Assembly: GCA_001661515.1 (NCBI GenBank)
Contig: LUVW01000003.1
Coordinates: 124,001-188,000 of the forward strand
From: Capniomyces stellatus
Lineage: Eukaryota > Kickxellomycota > Harpellomycetes > Harpellales > Legeriomycetaceae
DNA: 64,000 nt
Direction: 5' to 3'
Notes under the pieces: generated by a model
The model's database searches: none
What the model saw: the letters and a program-made list of their open reading frames with translations, nothing else
What the model was told of the DNA's origin: nothing
Position numbers and translations under genes: made by a program
Shown: in pieces, positions 50,052-62,520 of the stretch
Layout of the letters: the number at the start of each line of letters is the position of its first letter
Numbering within the stretch: position 1 is the stretch's first letter

Positions 50052-51832
50052 TTTCCAACTTTAATTCAATGACTTGATATTCTCAAACAGCCAGTGCGTG
50101 TTTTATGGAAAGGGTGTTGTGTTGTGCTGTGCTGTCGCTGAGCTAAAAGTGTTATAGTGGCTATGCACGAGCAATAAACTTTAGCCAAGTTGGCGTCAAG
50201 AGCTACTATAGTATTATCTGCCAACAGTTGGTTGTCGGTCTGACGTTGCTTTAAATAGATTTAGAGCGCTTTGATTTGTACTTGTGTACAGCTGATTAAA
50301 TATCTGAGAGTATATTTCCTTTAAGGACATAAAGGCAACTTCAATAGCAAAAAGAAGGAAAGAATGTTAACGCAGAATACGGAATATAAAGGTCTGGATT
50401 TGCTTTCTAGTGCTTTTCGAGTTATTTAATCGGATTTTTACCGCAATTTTATCTCATTTCTTACCTTTTTATTTTACTGTCAAAAAAAAGAGGGGATTTG
50501 GCAGCTTTTGATCATTGTCTGCATTACAATATGCTTTACATAAGCTTTTATTGTCTTTTTCGCTTTTTCTTTTTTTTACTTTTTTTTTCCATCGATAATT
50601 TTAGAATCAAGTTGTTCTAGTGAAGATTAATTAATTCAGGTGTTGACTAATCTATTCCTTATTGAGCACTAATTAAACTTAACAAAAATACGACTTGCTA
50701 TTACTACTCGCCAACATTTGGTTACAATATTTCTATTGAATAAAATGCAAAGCGAGAAAAAATAGTAACGTCAACATTAAAGTCCAATAAAACAATTTGG
50801 AAATTTCAATAATCTCGCTACTGGCCAATAAAATCGTGTTGTTCGCCAAACGGGGGAATTCCTTGAACCTAAACTAGAATTTCATCAATTGAAATTCACA
50901 CTTGGTTATATTGCTAACTCCATGTCGCCACCAAGTTTCCAAGTAACATGCTCGAGTACGCAACCTTTGATACATGGTTTGTTCGAAACAAAACCACCAA
51001 GGGACGAAAGCTCAAATGTACAACCAGCCAAATTTCACATTTTCCTTTAAAAAAAAAGTAGTAAAAAAGTAATTAAAAAAACACTTTTAACCCGAGTTGG
51101 GTTTGAAGAAAAAACTGATTAGGGAAATCCCAGTGCATTACAATGAAAAGCCGTAGTAGGAATTTGCAAAGATATCCTCATGTGATGGTCTACAATAGAA
51201 GATCGCATACATTTAGCAAGATTTCGATTTGGAGTTGTTTGTTTGCCCTGTAAAAGTGTCTCAACTTTAAAGTTTGACTGCTTCCACAATCACAAATACA
51301 AAAAAAAGAAGAAAAAAATTGCGAGAGTGACTCCTTAATCGAATGTTGAGCATTTCTAGGAACTAACTGATTCTGAACAGAATTGCGTCATATTGATAGA
51401 TTCCTAACCTAAAGAAATAATGTGAATACAGAATCAACATCGCTTCCCCTTAATCGCACTAATCCGTATTGTAATGAAGACGCGGCATAGACCACTAGAA
51501 ATTCCCAAAACACGAAAAGCTAAAGTGGTTGTGGAGTTTTATGTGGTTTGAAATTCTTTTACTGGCCTACTTGGTTATTAATTTGCAAAGCGCAGCAGCC
51601 TTGCCAGTCTATATAACCACTTTAAACCTCTTGGCGAATGGGCATTGATTAGTTTATTGATAAAATAAAGTAGCGCGAGTTTTTCAAAAAAAAAAAAAAA
51701 AAGCAACATGTGTCGAAAAGAATAAGAGTGGCAAATAATAAAAGGATTATAAAATCTAAAGCAAAAGTTTTTGTAGTTGGTAGAAAACAAAGTTGTGCTG
51801 CTTGACTTCACATGAATCTGGCCTGTTGTAAA
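50052..51832. other. Intergenic between checkpoint kinase and COQ5
   Basis: AT-rich with no gene found. It should contain the upstream region of the kinase and the 3' region of COQ5. Only simple A/T runs are visible (for example 51674-51705). Confidence 0.5.
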
Positions 51833-53247
<1,415 letters not shown>

Positions 53248-53691
53248 GGTGTCGAAATTATGCTGATCAGCTTGTTAATTTAAATTAGCAGAAAGAGCGT
53301 TATCTTGATATCCTTTTTTATCTAATTAAATTATTCGACTTTTGTACTTGGCTTTGGTTGGCAAAATTTGATTGGGATCTATTTTTTATAAAAAATAAAT
53401 AAGAAAATACTCTACTAAAAGGATAAAGCGAAGAATCCAACTTTAGAGTTTAAAATTGATGGTTGATGATTGGTGGTTGATCCTTGATAATTGGTAATTG
53501 GTAATTAGTTGACTATTGTCCGTTGATTTCTGAATCATGTTTAACTTCAACTAAACCGCCTTTTCGGATGGGTCGGCGTTTAAGCAAGGAGATCTGGCAA
53601 GCAGTGTTTGTACTTTTATTTAGGTTTATCAAAAATGGTCTTGTTTATTCATAGTAAAAAAAAAATTGTAAATAGAGTTTGGGTGGCAGCG
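53248..53691. other. Spacer between COQ5 and SWP1
   Basis: The spacer contains a degenerate run of TTGATxxTTGGT/TTGGTAA-like heptamers near 53460-53515, which resembles in reverse complement the 7-bp array further on (55672). There is no gene. Confidence 0.5.
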
Positions 53692-54960
53692 CTACTTCCT
53701 CAAAGATTTAAGTCCAGATATAATGGTTGGAGGCAATAGCAATAAGCTGTAGTTGATTGTTGGGAATAGCTTGACACCGATCCAATACGAAGTTATCAAT
53801 CCAATATAGGCAGATATGCACGTATAGAATATTTTTTCAGAGATAGAGCCACGAGAGATAGCCATAAAGTCAACCCCACGGGAGTGGAACTATGAATAGT
53901 TTGTAAAAACAACACAGTCGGTTAGTGTGGCTTCAATTTAAAGTTACGACAATAAAACATCAAACTTTATAATAAATAGGGGTATAGAGCTAGATCTTAC
54001 AGTGTACAAAAGGCCGAGAAAAGGCAGAAATACAGCCATGGCGAAAAAGACGGAAATTGAAGCATTCGCCAGTTTAATTGGCGTTGCAAATGTAAATTCG
54101 ATTTCTGGTTTGGCCATGTAGGATCGATAATCGGTGAATTTTGGGGTTTCAGTACTGTGCTGTATGTTGATGTTTCCCAGGGTGTAAATAACTCCGCGTG
54201 GTTCTAAAATTGATCCTAAAACCAAATCAACTCTGTACTCGCCATCTGAATTGAAATTGCTCAGTATTTTTTTCTCAGTCTATTGTTTGGAATAGCAAAA
54301 TTTTAGCTGATATTTCACGGTGACTAACAAGTAAAACATGATGTGATATAACAAAATAAAACAAAACAAAACAAAACAAAAAGTGAAAAGGCGAGAGAGA
54401 TGATGCGTTTTACTGTTTGCAGGGAACTATAGTGAAAGTGTATACAGCACCCTTGATTCCTCCAAAACATCTAATTTATTAAAACTTACCAGATTTATCT
54501 TGTACTTGTTTTTGTTGGCTATAAACTTTGAATCGATAACCACTTCATCGGTCTCGCCAAGCTTGGTAAAGACTGCGATTGCTTGAGTTAATGCCAAGGG
54601 GTTTTCGTCGCTTGTGGGTGAATCAAAGACATTGAACTCAATCACCAATCTGTCGCCTCTCGTAATAAATGGAAGGTCATCAAACTTTTTGGGGAATGTT
54701 CCTCTATTTTTGAATATTATAAACAGCACGAGTTATAGTTTTGCAACTTGTCTGCGGCTGCGTTTGCAAATATCACGTCAGCATGTGTATACTAACAAAA
54801 GTTGCGGTTAATTGCTGTAGATTTACCTGCTCGAATATAACGATTCGCCGATAGAGTCGAATGCCCTGACTAAAATCTTCCTAGGTACAATCTCTGAAAC
54901 CACACATAGTGATAAAAGCCCCAACAGTGAAAGGCACTTGACGAATTGCACTACAAACAT
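53692..54960 (-). CDS. SWP1: Swp1/ribophorin II, oligosaccharyltransferase subunit
   Basis: This is an ER-membrane subunit of the oligosaccharyltransferase that N-glycosylates nascent proteins. Exons 54827-54960, 54490-54703, 54001-54279 and 53692-53889 join in phase to 274 residues, close to yeast Swp1 (about 286). The signal peptide is MFVVQFVKCLSLLGLLSL with CVVSE following. A lumenal domain contains FNVFDSPTSDENPLALTQAI and VLGSILEPRGVIYTLGNINI. KPEIEFTFATPIKLANASI leads into three C-terminal membrane segments, the Swp1/ribophorin II hallmark. The second intron (54280-54489) contains an AAAAC microsatellite at about 54356-54380. Neighbours COQ5 and the p24 gene show no functional clustering beyond secretory roles. 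Confidence 0.9.
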
Positions 54961-56588
54961 TCTCAGTTACTGCTACAATATATTTAAAGCTTTAAATTAA
55001 CAGTACACGTAAGTTGTGATAGTATATAGAGCGATGTGTTCAATGTTTGGTTTTATTTTTCTTTACGCTATTTAAGTAGGGCTTTCAAAACCACAACAAT
55101 ATCTTTTTTTTTCTTTTTTCTTCCTTCTTCCTTCCCTATTTCTATTTTGTTTTGTTTTGTTTTGTTTTGTTTAATTACTTTACCCAACAAAAATAGTATC
55201 CAGATTTAAAATTAGACACTTTTTAGCAAATTAAATGACTTGAAGCAAAAATGCTGTTCAAAGCGAGCACATTCTATCTTCAAAAAATGATTGATTGATT
55301 GAAAAAAAAACGACAACTCTTTGATAAAGACAAAGCTAAACCCAGATTTTACAACCTGATTTAGCACTAAAAATACAATAGTCCTCTCACTTATAAACTG
55401 AGAGAGTCTGTGTTTGCTTCATACTTGTCTTGGCGGATGCAAGCTAGCTTGAAGCTGGCGTGATTGCGATTGCGCTTAAGCTTTGCTTTATTTAAAAGCG
55501 ATGGGATAAATCAAGGTGTTTCAAGTATCATACTCGAAACAGTTTGCCAGCATTTTTTACATTGGAATGTCCATGAAACCCAGTGTAAAGTGAACCGCAG
55601 GTATTTGATGAATATCATCGTTTCTTTAAAACATCAGTGTCTAGAAGCTGAGATTCTGAATAACCAGTTATCAACTACCAACTACCAACTACCAACTACC
55701 AACTACCAACTACCAACTACCAACTACCAACTACCAACTACCAACTACCAACTACCAACTACCAACTACCAACTACCAACTACCAACTACCAACTACCAA
55801 CTACCAACTACCAACTACCAACTACCAACTACCAACTACCAACTACCAACTACCAACTACCAACTACCAACTACCAACTACCAACTACCAACTACCAACT
55901 ACCAACTACCAACTACCAACTACCAACTACCAACTACCAACTACCAACTACCAACTACCAACTACCAACTACCAACTACCAACTACCAACTACCAACTAC
56001 CAACTACCAACTACCAACTACCAAATATCAAATATCAAATATCCAAGTATCAAGTATCAAGTATCAAGTATTAAATATCAAATAGTTAAATAGTTAAATA
56101 GAGAATTTAGGGTAGGTTTAGGCCAATTTTGAATTGTCCAATTGCTGAAACAATTGGCTGTTTATAACATAAAGATTACATTCAAAGAAAAGTGCAACAA
56201 TCGCAGTTTATGAATTTTAATATTTAAATTGACAGGTTGTAGGCTCCCATTGGTCATAATCTGCCCTATCAAGTTGCAGTAAATTGGCTTCATTATTTAC
56301 AATTATATCCTCAATTCAAGTTGAAAACAATCGAAGGTATATTATTATTCCTGGTGAACTTTTAATATTTCGTACTCAGAAGCAGTAAAGTAAATACACG
56401 AACAAAGTAAAGTGTTATAAGGTTTATGCTAGGTATCACCTTTTTTTTTTCTAGGATAAAAAAAACAATCCAATTGCTTTAAAAACGAATTAAATCGAAA
56501 AGCAGTTCAGTTTCATCTCGTCTCAATCTATTTCAATTCACTTCAATTTAAAGATTAAGATTGGAATTAAATAAAAAAAAACAGTAAA
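54961..56588. other. Intergenic with TTTTG repeat and large 7-bp array
   Basis: The upstream part (54961-55660) contains a T-rich block and a TTTTG microsatellite (55146-55170). The 7-bp array is listed separately. After it, AT-rich sequence leads to the p24 promoter, where CAATC and TTCAATT motifs recur near 56517-56550. The long ORF crossing the array (55464-56093) is an artefact of the repeat. Confidence 0.6.
55671..56098. repeat. CTACCAA heptamer satellite, about 50 copies plus decayed tail
   Basis: About 50 near-identical tandem copies of a 7-bp unit (CTACCAA; TTGGTAG on the other strand) run from about 55672 to 56022. They are followed without loss of the 7-bp register by variant units AAATATC, AAGTATC and AAATAGTT to about 56098. 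The clean part is highly homogeneous, which suggests recent expansion. Because 7 is coprime with 3, its translation is the period-7 peptide NYQLPTT, open in one frame by chance. Confidence 0.95.
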
Positions 56589-57197
56589 ATGAAGTTGTTT
56601 ATTTTGGCAAGTTTTATTTTTGCATACACCATCAATGCAATCGCACTAACAAAATGGGTTAGAGCCAACGGCATGGAATGTTTCCACACCTGGAACGATC
56701 AGCCAGGACAGAAGATGTCGTTTTACTTTGCAGTCCAGGAAGGAGGCAACTTTGATATCGACTACGTAATCAGGGATCCCAAAGGCAGCATTGCAGTCAT
56801 TGGTCAAGCCGAAAGACAAGGCGACATGGTTTTCACAGCCAACGAAGTAGGCGAGTACTCTTACTGCTTTAACAATGGCAAATCCACGGTTGCTGATAAG
56901 CTTGTTTCTTTTGAGATTTCCGTTGAAGATGAAGCCCGTGATCCAGATCTAAAGTCAAGAAACATCAAGCCACGCTTGGATTTTGGTGCATCTAGAATAT
57001 TTGGCGATCTCCACAACATTGAGCGATTCCAGCTTTACTTTAGAGCTCGTGAAAACAGAAGCTTTGCTACCATCAGATCCACCGAGAAACGTGTGTGGTG
57101 GTACGCATTGTTGGAAAGTGTCTGCGTGTTGGTTGTTGCAGTTATCCAAGTCTACTCGATCCAAGCACTATTTACCGCAAAGAAAACACGCTTTTAG
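56589..57197 (+). CDS. p24 family cargo receptor (gamma type, Erp2/3/4-like)
   Basis: p24 proteins cycle between ER and Golgi in COPII/COPI vesicles as receptors for GPI-anchored and other cargo. This is a single exon of 202 residues, the usual size. It has a signal peptide (MKLFILASFIFAYTINAIA), a GOLD domain with the disulphide pair in NGMECFHTW and SYCFNNG, and the family stretches FYFAVQEGGNFDIDYVI, DPKGSIAVIGQAERQGDMVF and NEVGEYSYCF. A membrane-proximal coiled coil and one C-terminal membrane helix (ALLESVCVLVVAVIQVYSIQ) end in a short cytosolic tail ALFTAKKTRF. The Lys-Lys and adjacent Phe provide the expected COPI/COPII sorting signals. Assignment to the gamma subgroup rests on FAVQEGGNFDIDY and is moderate. 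Confidence 0.93.
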   Translation: MKLFILASFIFAYTINAIALTKWVRANGMECFHTWNDQPGQKMSFYFAVQEGGNFDIDYVIRDPKGSIAVIGQAERQGDMVFTANEVGEYSYCFNNGKSTVADKLVSFEISVEDEARDPDLKSRNIKPRLDFGASRIFGDLHNIERFQLYFRARENRSFATIRSTEKRVWWYALLESVCVLVVAVIQVYSIQALFTAKKTRF

Positions 57198-58398
57198 TTT
57201 CTATTACCCACACCAGCCCATTTTAGCCTACTTTACACAATAATTTTCCTCTAAATTTTGGAATTTGTTTATCGCTTTTTCATTTTCATTTTCATTGTTC
57301 TATTTTTATTTTTATTCTTAATAGAATAAACAGGTCAATAAATCGAATGAACTTGAACACGCCAAGTTTTTACTTTGACTCTACACAAACCAGCCACGCA
57401 CAGCACTCTAGCTCGTAGCTGGTGCGTTCTTTGTTATGCAGCTCTGATTTATACACAATGGAGCAACCCAATCCAAAATGTGTTTAATATGCTGGAATCA
57501 GCTCGCTACTTTACTTTTGCTTTGCTCACTTGTATTTATGATCCTGTGGTTAGCTCCTATCAGCTTACACAATCGTTGGAGCTAAACATTTTTAATTGTA
57601 GGATCCTTGCCTGGCCAACAATGTATATCTTTGGCTAGATAGTCTTTGGTGAGCTGGACAATACTCTGCTGGTTGGGTTGACTATTTATCCGGTTATTCC
57701 TGTGTTATATTTATGTCTCAAAATCAAAAGGATAAAACTATGGTAAATTGGCCAGACTCAAGCGTAGGCCGTGATCTTCAAGCGTACGACTCCTCACGGA
57801 TACATGTCTCTCAGCCGAAAATCGCAAATTTGATAACATTGTTGTTAATAAAAGTTGGAAAGAAATACAGTATTATAAATAGAGCAATCAGTTTGATTTA
57901 AATTATCAACCATTTAAAAGTGTTCGCTGTTCCAATTTATGATCAGAAATTCAGCCACCAAAAAAATAAATAATGCCGACAAATATATTATACGAGCAAG
58001 TAAAACCAAAAAAAAATCACAGATACTCAATTTGCCAACTAATCGTTAACTCTTAGTATGTAACCGAGTTTCAGCAGTCTCATATATCTAGACATTACCA
58101 GGTATATATTACCAAAAGGCAATTACATCAGGTTTCCGATTGGGGTTTTAATTGTTCATACTTTTAAGTTATTTCTATTAATTTACAGTAGTTACTTTAA
58201 TCGCATTTACAACAATATAAAGTCAAGCACAAGTATGTGGGTTCGACCAAAAAGCTTATGACTTGAAATGTATAAAACCCTTGATGGATGTCTAGTTGGG
58301 TTTCCTAATTCTTAAATCAACAGCAGATATTTTTGTAGATAAATCAATTTAATTTAACCTAATAACACAAACCTTAATACAACACGAATCGACAAAAC
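57198..58398. other. Intergenic between p24 and trypsin genes
   Basis: AT-rich with short ORFs of no recognised family (57375-57638, 57713-57901). A likely TATA-like element and leader precede the trypsin start (TATAAAA-like at 58271, CA-rich leader to 58398). Nothing else was found. Confidence 0.5.
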
Positions 58399-59331
58399 AT
58401 GAAGCTTGTTACTTTAATCAGTATATTATCTATCAACACGTTGGTCGAGTGTGCCAGTATAGGAAATACTAGAATCGTAGGTGGTATTGATGCAGACATT
58501 AACGACTATCCATTTGCTACTTATTATATCAATAAAAGCTCTGGAGGATTTTGTGGAGGCGCTTTGATCAGCAAGGACTGGATAGTTACAGCTGCACACT
58601 GCGTCCATGACTCAAAAGTAAGCGATATAAGTGTAACCACAGGATCAGTAAAATTTGATGGAAGCAAGGGCAAAGAGGTAGCCGAAGTACACACACACAA
58701 GTCGTACAATCCATCAACACAAAAAGTAAGCTGCACCTAGCTATTGTATTGATTATTTACATGTTGTTGTTAATTAAGTATATTTTTGTGTGTTTCTGGC
58801 TCCAAGCAGGAGCTATGTGTTTTGGCGTCTGTTAACACTGTCAACTAAACTATGCAATAGGACGATATTGCTCTGCTAAAGCTCAAAAAAGAGGTTCATT
58901 TAGAGCCAGTAAAGATAGATGTTGCCACAATTGGAGACAATGAAAGCGTAAGGGCAGTTGGATGGGGTTACACATCGTCCAATGCAAATCAGCCATCCTC
59001 CACTCTTCAAGAGGTTGACTTGAAGACAATGCCAAAAGACGAATGCCGCGAGAGAGCACCAAGCTTTGAAGGGAATGGTGTTGGTAATCAGATTTGCACA
59101 GGAAACACACCTGGAAAGGACACATGTGCCGGAGATTCTGGTGGTCCTCTTTTGCGTAACAACGGTGGGTGGAAACTACTCGGAGTCACCAGCTATGGAG
59201 CTTGGGATCATTCAAAAGACATAAAAGAGGCCTGTGCAATCCAAGAGATTGCTGGAATCTATACAAGAGTTGGTAGCTATTTAGACTTTATCACATCAAC
59301 CACCGGGCTATCAGAGTCTGATTTATTATAG
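58399..59331 (+). CDS. Secreted trypsin-like serine protease
   Basis: This is an S1-family endopeptidase, secreted. Exons 58399-58725 and 58861-59331 join in phase 0 to 265 residues. A signal peptide (MKLVTLISILSINTLVECA) and a very short pro-region precede the activation site NTR/IVGG. The catalytic triad is intact: His67 in VTAAHC, Asp111 in DDIALL, and Ser202 in GDSGGPL. Asp196 in KDTCAGDSGGP matches the trypsin S1-pocket Asp, so cleavage after Arg/Lys is expected. The Cys residues include the His-loop pair and the active-site pair. S1 trypsins are common in animals and in some early-diverging fungi. The nearest relative in this window is the pseudoprotease at 61604-62520, with the same length and intron position. 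Confidence 0.95.
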
Positions 59332-59743
59332 CTACCAGATTTGCTATATTAATATGTATTGCGTATATAATTTTTTTTTGTATATTTATAATTATCTACG
59401 TCAATAAAAGAAACTAGATCTGTCCCAACACTCTAGTTGGTTAAATACGTATTTGATTTGACAGTTTATTCTAAAAATGCATGGTGCAGCCAGGCCACAA
59501 AACCTCAAAGTGCAGGGTGTATTTTTATCTGGGGCTAGTTCCTATTGCTATTTAAACCAAACAGCTCTTGTTACAATTCATTTTTTGTAATAGCGTAGAC
59601 TATACTGTTGGCCTTTCATTATTCCTTCCTACAATTAGTAAAATAATTTATAAACCAAAACTAGGTTTGTGACTGTTTTATTAGTTACCAAATCTCTGGA
59701 AACATGCTTCTGAGTGGAATAAAAAATGTCTCGGACAGGGCAA
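59332..59743. other. Spacer between trypsin and SDR genes
   Basis: Convergent spacer of about 410 nt, T/A-rich. It probably holds both 3' UTRs. No feature was recognised. Confidence 0.5.
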
Positions 59744-61173
59744 TCACTGAAAGACCTTGTTTATAATTCGCCCTTCCATCCCAGCATTCACATCCAATAC
59801 ATGGCCTGTGATGTTTCCAGATGCTTTTTCGCTGGCCAGAAACAGTATGCTGTTTGCAATATCTAATGGCTCAGAAACTTTGTTTAGAGGCGATGAAGCC
59901 AAAGCTTGGGAAAGCACTTTTATGTCATTCATGGCCTTCTCGCCCATCGGCGTCCGTATCCACCCCTGTGTAAATATTTGTGTATAATAGGCCAAAGCCA
60001 CATTAGAATATAGACACAGCCAATCGGTTCCTATATAAATCACATCCAAGCGTTTTCAAGATTTCAACTGTGTAACTTACCGGTGCAACAGTGTTGACTC
60101 TGCCTCTAGGCGAGATCTTTACTATTTCGTTCTTCAAGCTCAAGGTGAATCCGCCCATTAACGCGGATTTGGAAGATGCATAGTCTATTGCAGTTAGTAT
60201 AGCGATTGCCTTAGTCGTGCAATTCTTTTTGTTTATTTCACTAGCCGCGCGCTTTAGTCGAGCTGATTTTCTTTATTTATAAATTACCTGCATGAAAAGC
60301 CTCGCCAAATTTTCCGGCAGTAGAGCTAAGTTGAATGTTGAGTTGATTTCTTTAGTTGTATACCGTCGTCGGTTTCTTTATGGTTCCAATGTGGCAAGGA
60401 GAGGATAAGTGTTTTTAAGCTCACAAACTGAGATATACTTACCCAACTAGGACAACTGAGACATTGTGCGTGACATTATGTTGCTCAAGCTGCTTCAAGT
60501 ACTCCCTGGCAAATAAAAAGCAGCCTGTGAGGTTTATCCCTATAGTGCCATTCCATTGACTCAAAGTCATATCTTTAATCGGGACGTCGTCATAAGGCCA
60601 GATTCCATGGTTTAAGATTAAAATGTTTATTGGGCCAAGGTTAGATACAGACTCGGCTATAGACCTGCAGACATCGGACTCGACTTGCACATTAGCTTTG
60701 GTGGCAAAAGCCTTGCCCGGATACTCGTTTATCAAGCTCGAGAGGTTGTCTGGACTAGAGTTGTAATGCAAAGTTACTTTACAGCCTTGTTCTAAGCGAG
60801 TAAACAAGTAAAACAACATAAAATGATCGTCAGGAATGGTATCGTAAGTTAATTCGGCTTTATATTCGGTATGTTTGACAGGCCCAAGTAAGAAAAATAA
60901 TTTGCAAAGGTAAAGTCTTAGTGACCTAGAAAGGACCTAGCAGTAACTATTCCGACCCCACCACTTGACCCAGTGATCTACAATTTTGAATTTATTTTTT
61001 AGTTTATATTCATACCAAGCCTAGTACTTGAATTCAAGCTTCAGTTTTTTTAAACAAATCTAAATCTATTGGAATGTGTATATAGAATAGTATAATAAAC
61101 ATGGCAATTTTGCAGTAGGCAATTGAAAGCTTACAAATACATGGCAATCCTCCAAGGCTAAGAAGCTACTCAT
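59744..61173 (-). CDS. Short-chain dehydrogenase/reductase (SDR)
   Basis: This is an NAD(P)-dependent oxidoreductase with a Rossmann fold; the substrate is unknown. Exons 61135-61173, 60926-60977, 60443-60791, 60288-60325, 60081-60184 and 59744-59965 join with all phases closed to 267 residues, the size of classical SDRs. The start MSSFLALEDCHVFITGSSGG leads into the cofactor motif TGSSGGVG. Then come ILNHG (NNAG equivalent), STAGKFGEAFHADYASSKSA (catalytic Ser, Tyr and Lys in YASSK), RVNTVAPGWIRTP, and the C-terminal DIANSILFLASEKASGNITG and DVNAGMEGR. The 39-nt first exon is short, but its GTAAGC border and phase agree. It lies between the two trypsin-family genes, on the same strand as the pseudo-trypsin. 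Confidence 0.92.
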
Positions 61174-61603
61174 TGCTTATTCAAATACTTTCCAAGTTTG
61201 ATTTACTACAATAATCCAAGATTGAATGAAAGGAAAATAGGTGTTGGATGGATAAAATAAAAAGATAAATAGATAAATTATGTGCGATGAAACTCGTTTT
61301 TCCCTTTTATAATTAAATGATGCGAAAGAGGATCAAAAAGATAACAAAACAAAAGAAAACAAATGTTAAAATTGTTTGATCGATTTTGATTACCAAGGGG
61401 CAAAATTACTTTGTGGTCGAGGGTAAAGTTAATGACAATTAAACTCGGCCAAAAGCGCACTTGTAGATATATTTTTGAGTGATAATGATGTCATAATGAA
61501 GCATTATTAATGCGTAGAAAAAAATAATTTAAATATCAGTGAAATGTAAATAAAATAAACACTATAAATGTCGTGCTGTATGCAAACATGATGTTTTAGG
61601 ATA
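61174..61603. other. Spacer between SDR and pseudo-trypsin genes
   Basis: About 430 nt of AT-rich sequence holding the upstream region of the SDR gene. No feature was recognised. Confidence 0.5.
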
Positions 61604-62520
61604 TTAGCCGGATAGACTACTTAGCGCGATCCCGGTGGATTTGGTGATAAACTCAAAGTATTTATTAATGTTGGTGTATACCCCCATCATGCTTGAGCTT
61701 GCACAGGCCCTACTTGGTTTTGGCTTTAGAGCTGATACACTATGGCTAGTCAGTCCAACCAAAACCCATGAGGTTCCAACTTTTTTAACCAGCGGCCCAC
61801 CGTTGTCTCCAAGGCAGGTGTCTTTTGTAGCCGTGCTTTCTAGACACAGCTTCCCTCCTTCGCCGTTTCTTTTGAACCCAGGTATCAACTTGGCGCACTT
61901 TTCCTTCGTGCCAGTTTTTAAATCGACAAACTGGAGATCCAACGAGAACATTTTCCCAACAGCATTTTTAACACCCCATCCAAGCGCCCTAAGTGTGACA
62001 TTGTCTCCTGTTTTAGTCTTGCTTATTTTAATTGCCTTGCTTTTTGAAGGAACTGCTAGTCTCAGCAGCGCAATATCGTTCTAAAGATTCAGCAACCACA
62101 TACCAACAAAATGATGAAAATGATTGCAAGTCTATCTAGTGGGGTTCACAGAAATTATTCTGCTTCCGAGCCTTAATCAGTATTTTAAATTTTACTTACG
62201 TCCATAGTTTTCTTGTTGAATTCCTTGTGGATCACCACTTTGTCTACTTTGGCACCCACGGCTTTAAAATACGTTGTCCCTGTCGATACTTTGATATCTG
62301 TTGTGTTGGTATTTTGCACGCAGACGGCAGACGTAACAAGCCAACTATTGCTGATTAATGTCGCACCGCAAACTTGTTTGGTTTTATAATTAATAAGATA
62401 TGCAGCAAAAGGGTAATTTGCGATGATTCCTCTGGAGCCGCCGATAATTCGCTTGGTTAGTCTCTCAGGTAGTGCTACGACGGAACCTATTACCAACAAT
62501 GTGATCCCGACTATTTTCAT
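61604..62520 (-). CDS. Secreted trypsin-fold pseudoprotease
   Basis: An S1-family fold that should be catalytically dead. Exons 62200-62520 and 61604-62080 join in phase 0 to 265 residues, the same length and intron position as the active trypsin at 58399. Signal peptide MKIVGITLLVIGSVVALPE is followed by LTKRIIGGSRG, so the Arg before IIGG that allows zymogen processing remains. The His is replaced: LVTSAVC has Val66 where TAAHC has His. The Ser is replaced: GDNGGPL has Asn200 for Ser. Only the Asp (NDIALL) remains, and the S1-pocket Asp in KDTCLGDNGGP is kept. The reading frame is open with no stop or frameshift. It is more likely a selected non-enzymatic homologue (binding or regulatory) than a fresh pseudogene. 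Confidence 0.93.

Noticed and set aside
55464..56093. 209-codon ORF encoding NYQLPTT repeats
   Set aside because: It is an artefact of the 7-bp array; the period-7 peptide follows from the DNA unit and the flanks show no gene.
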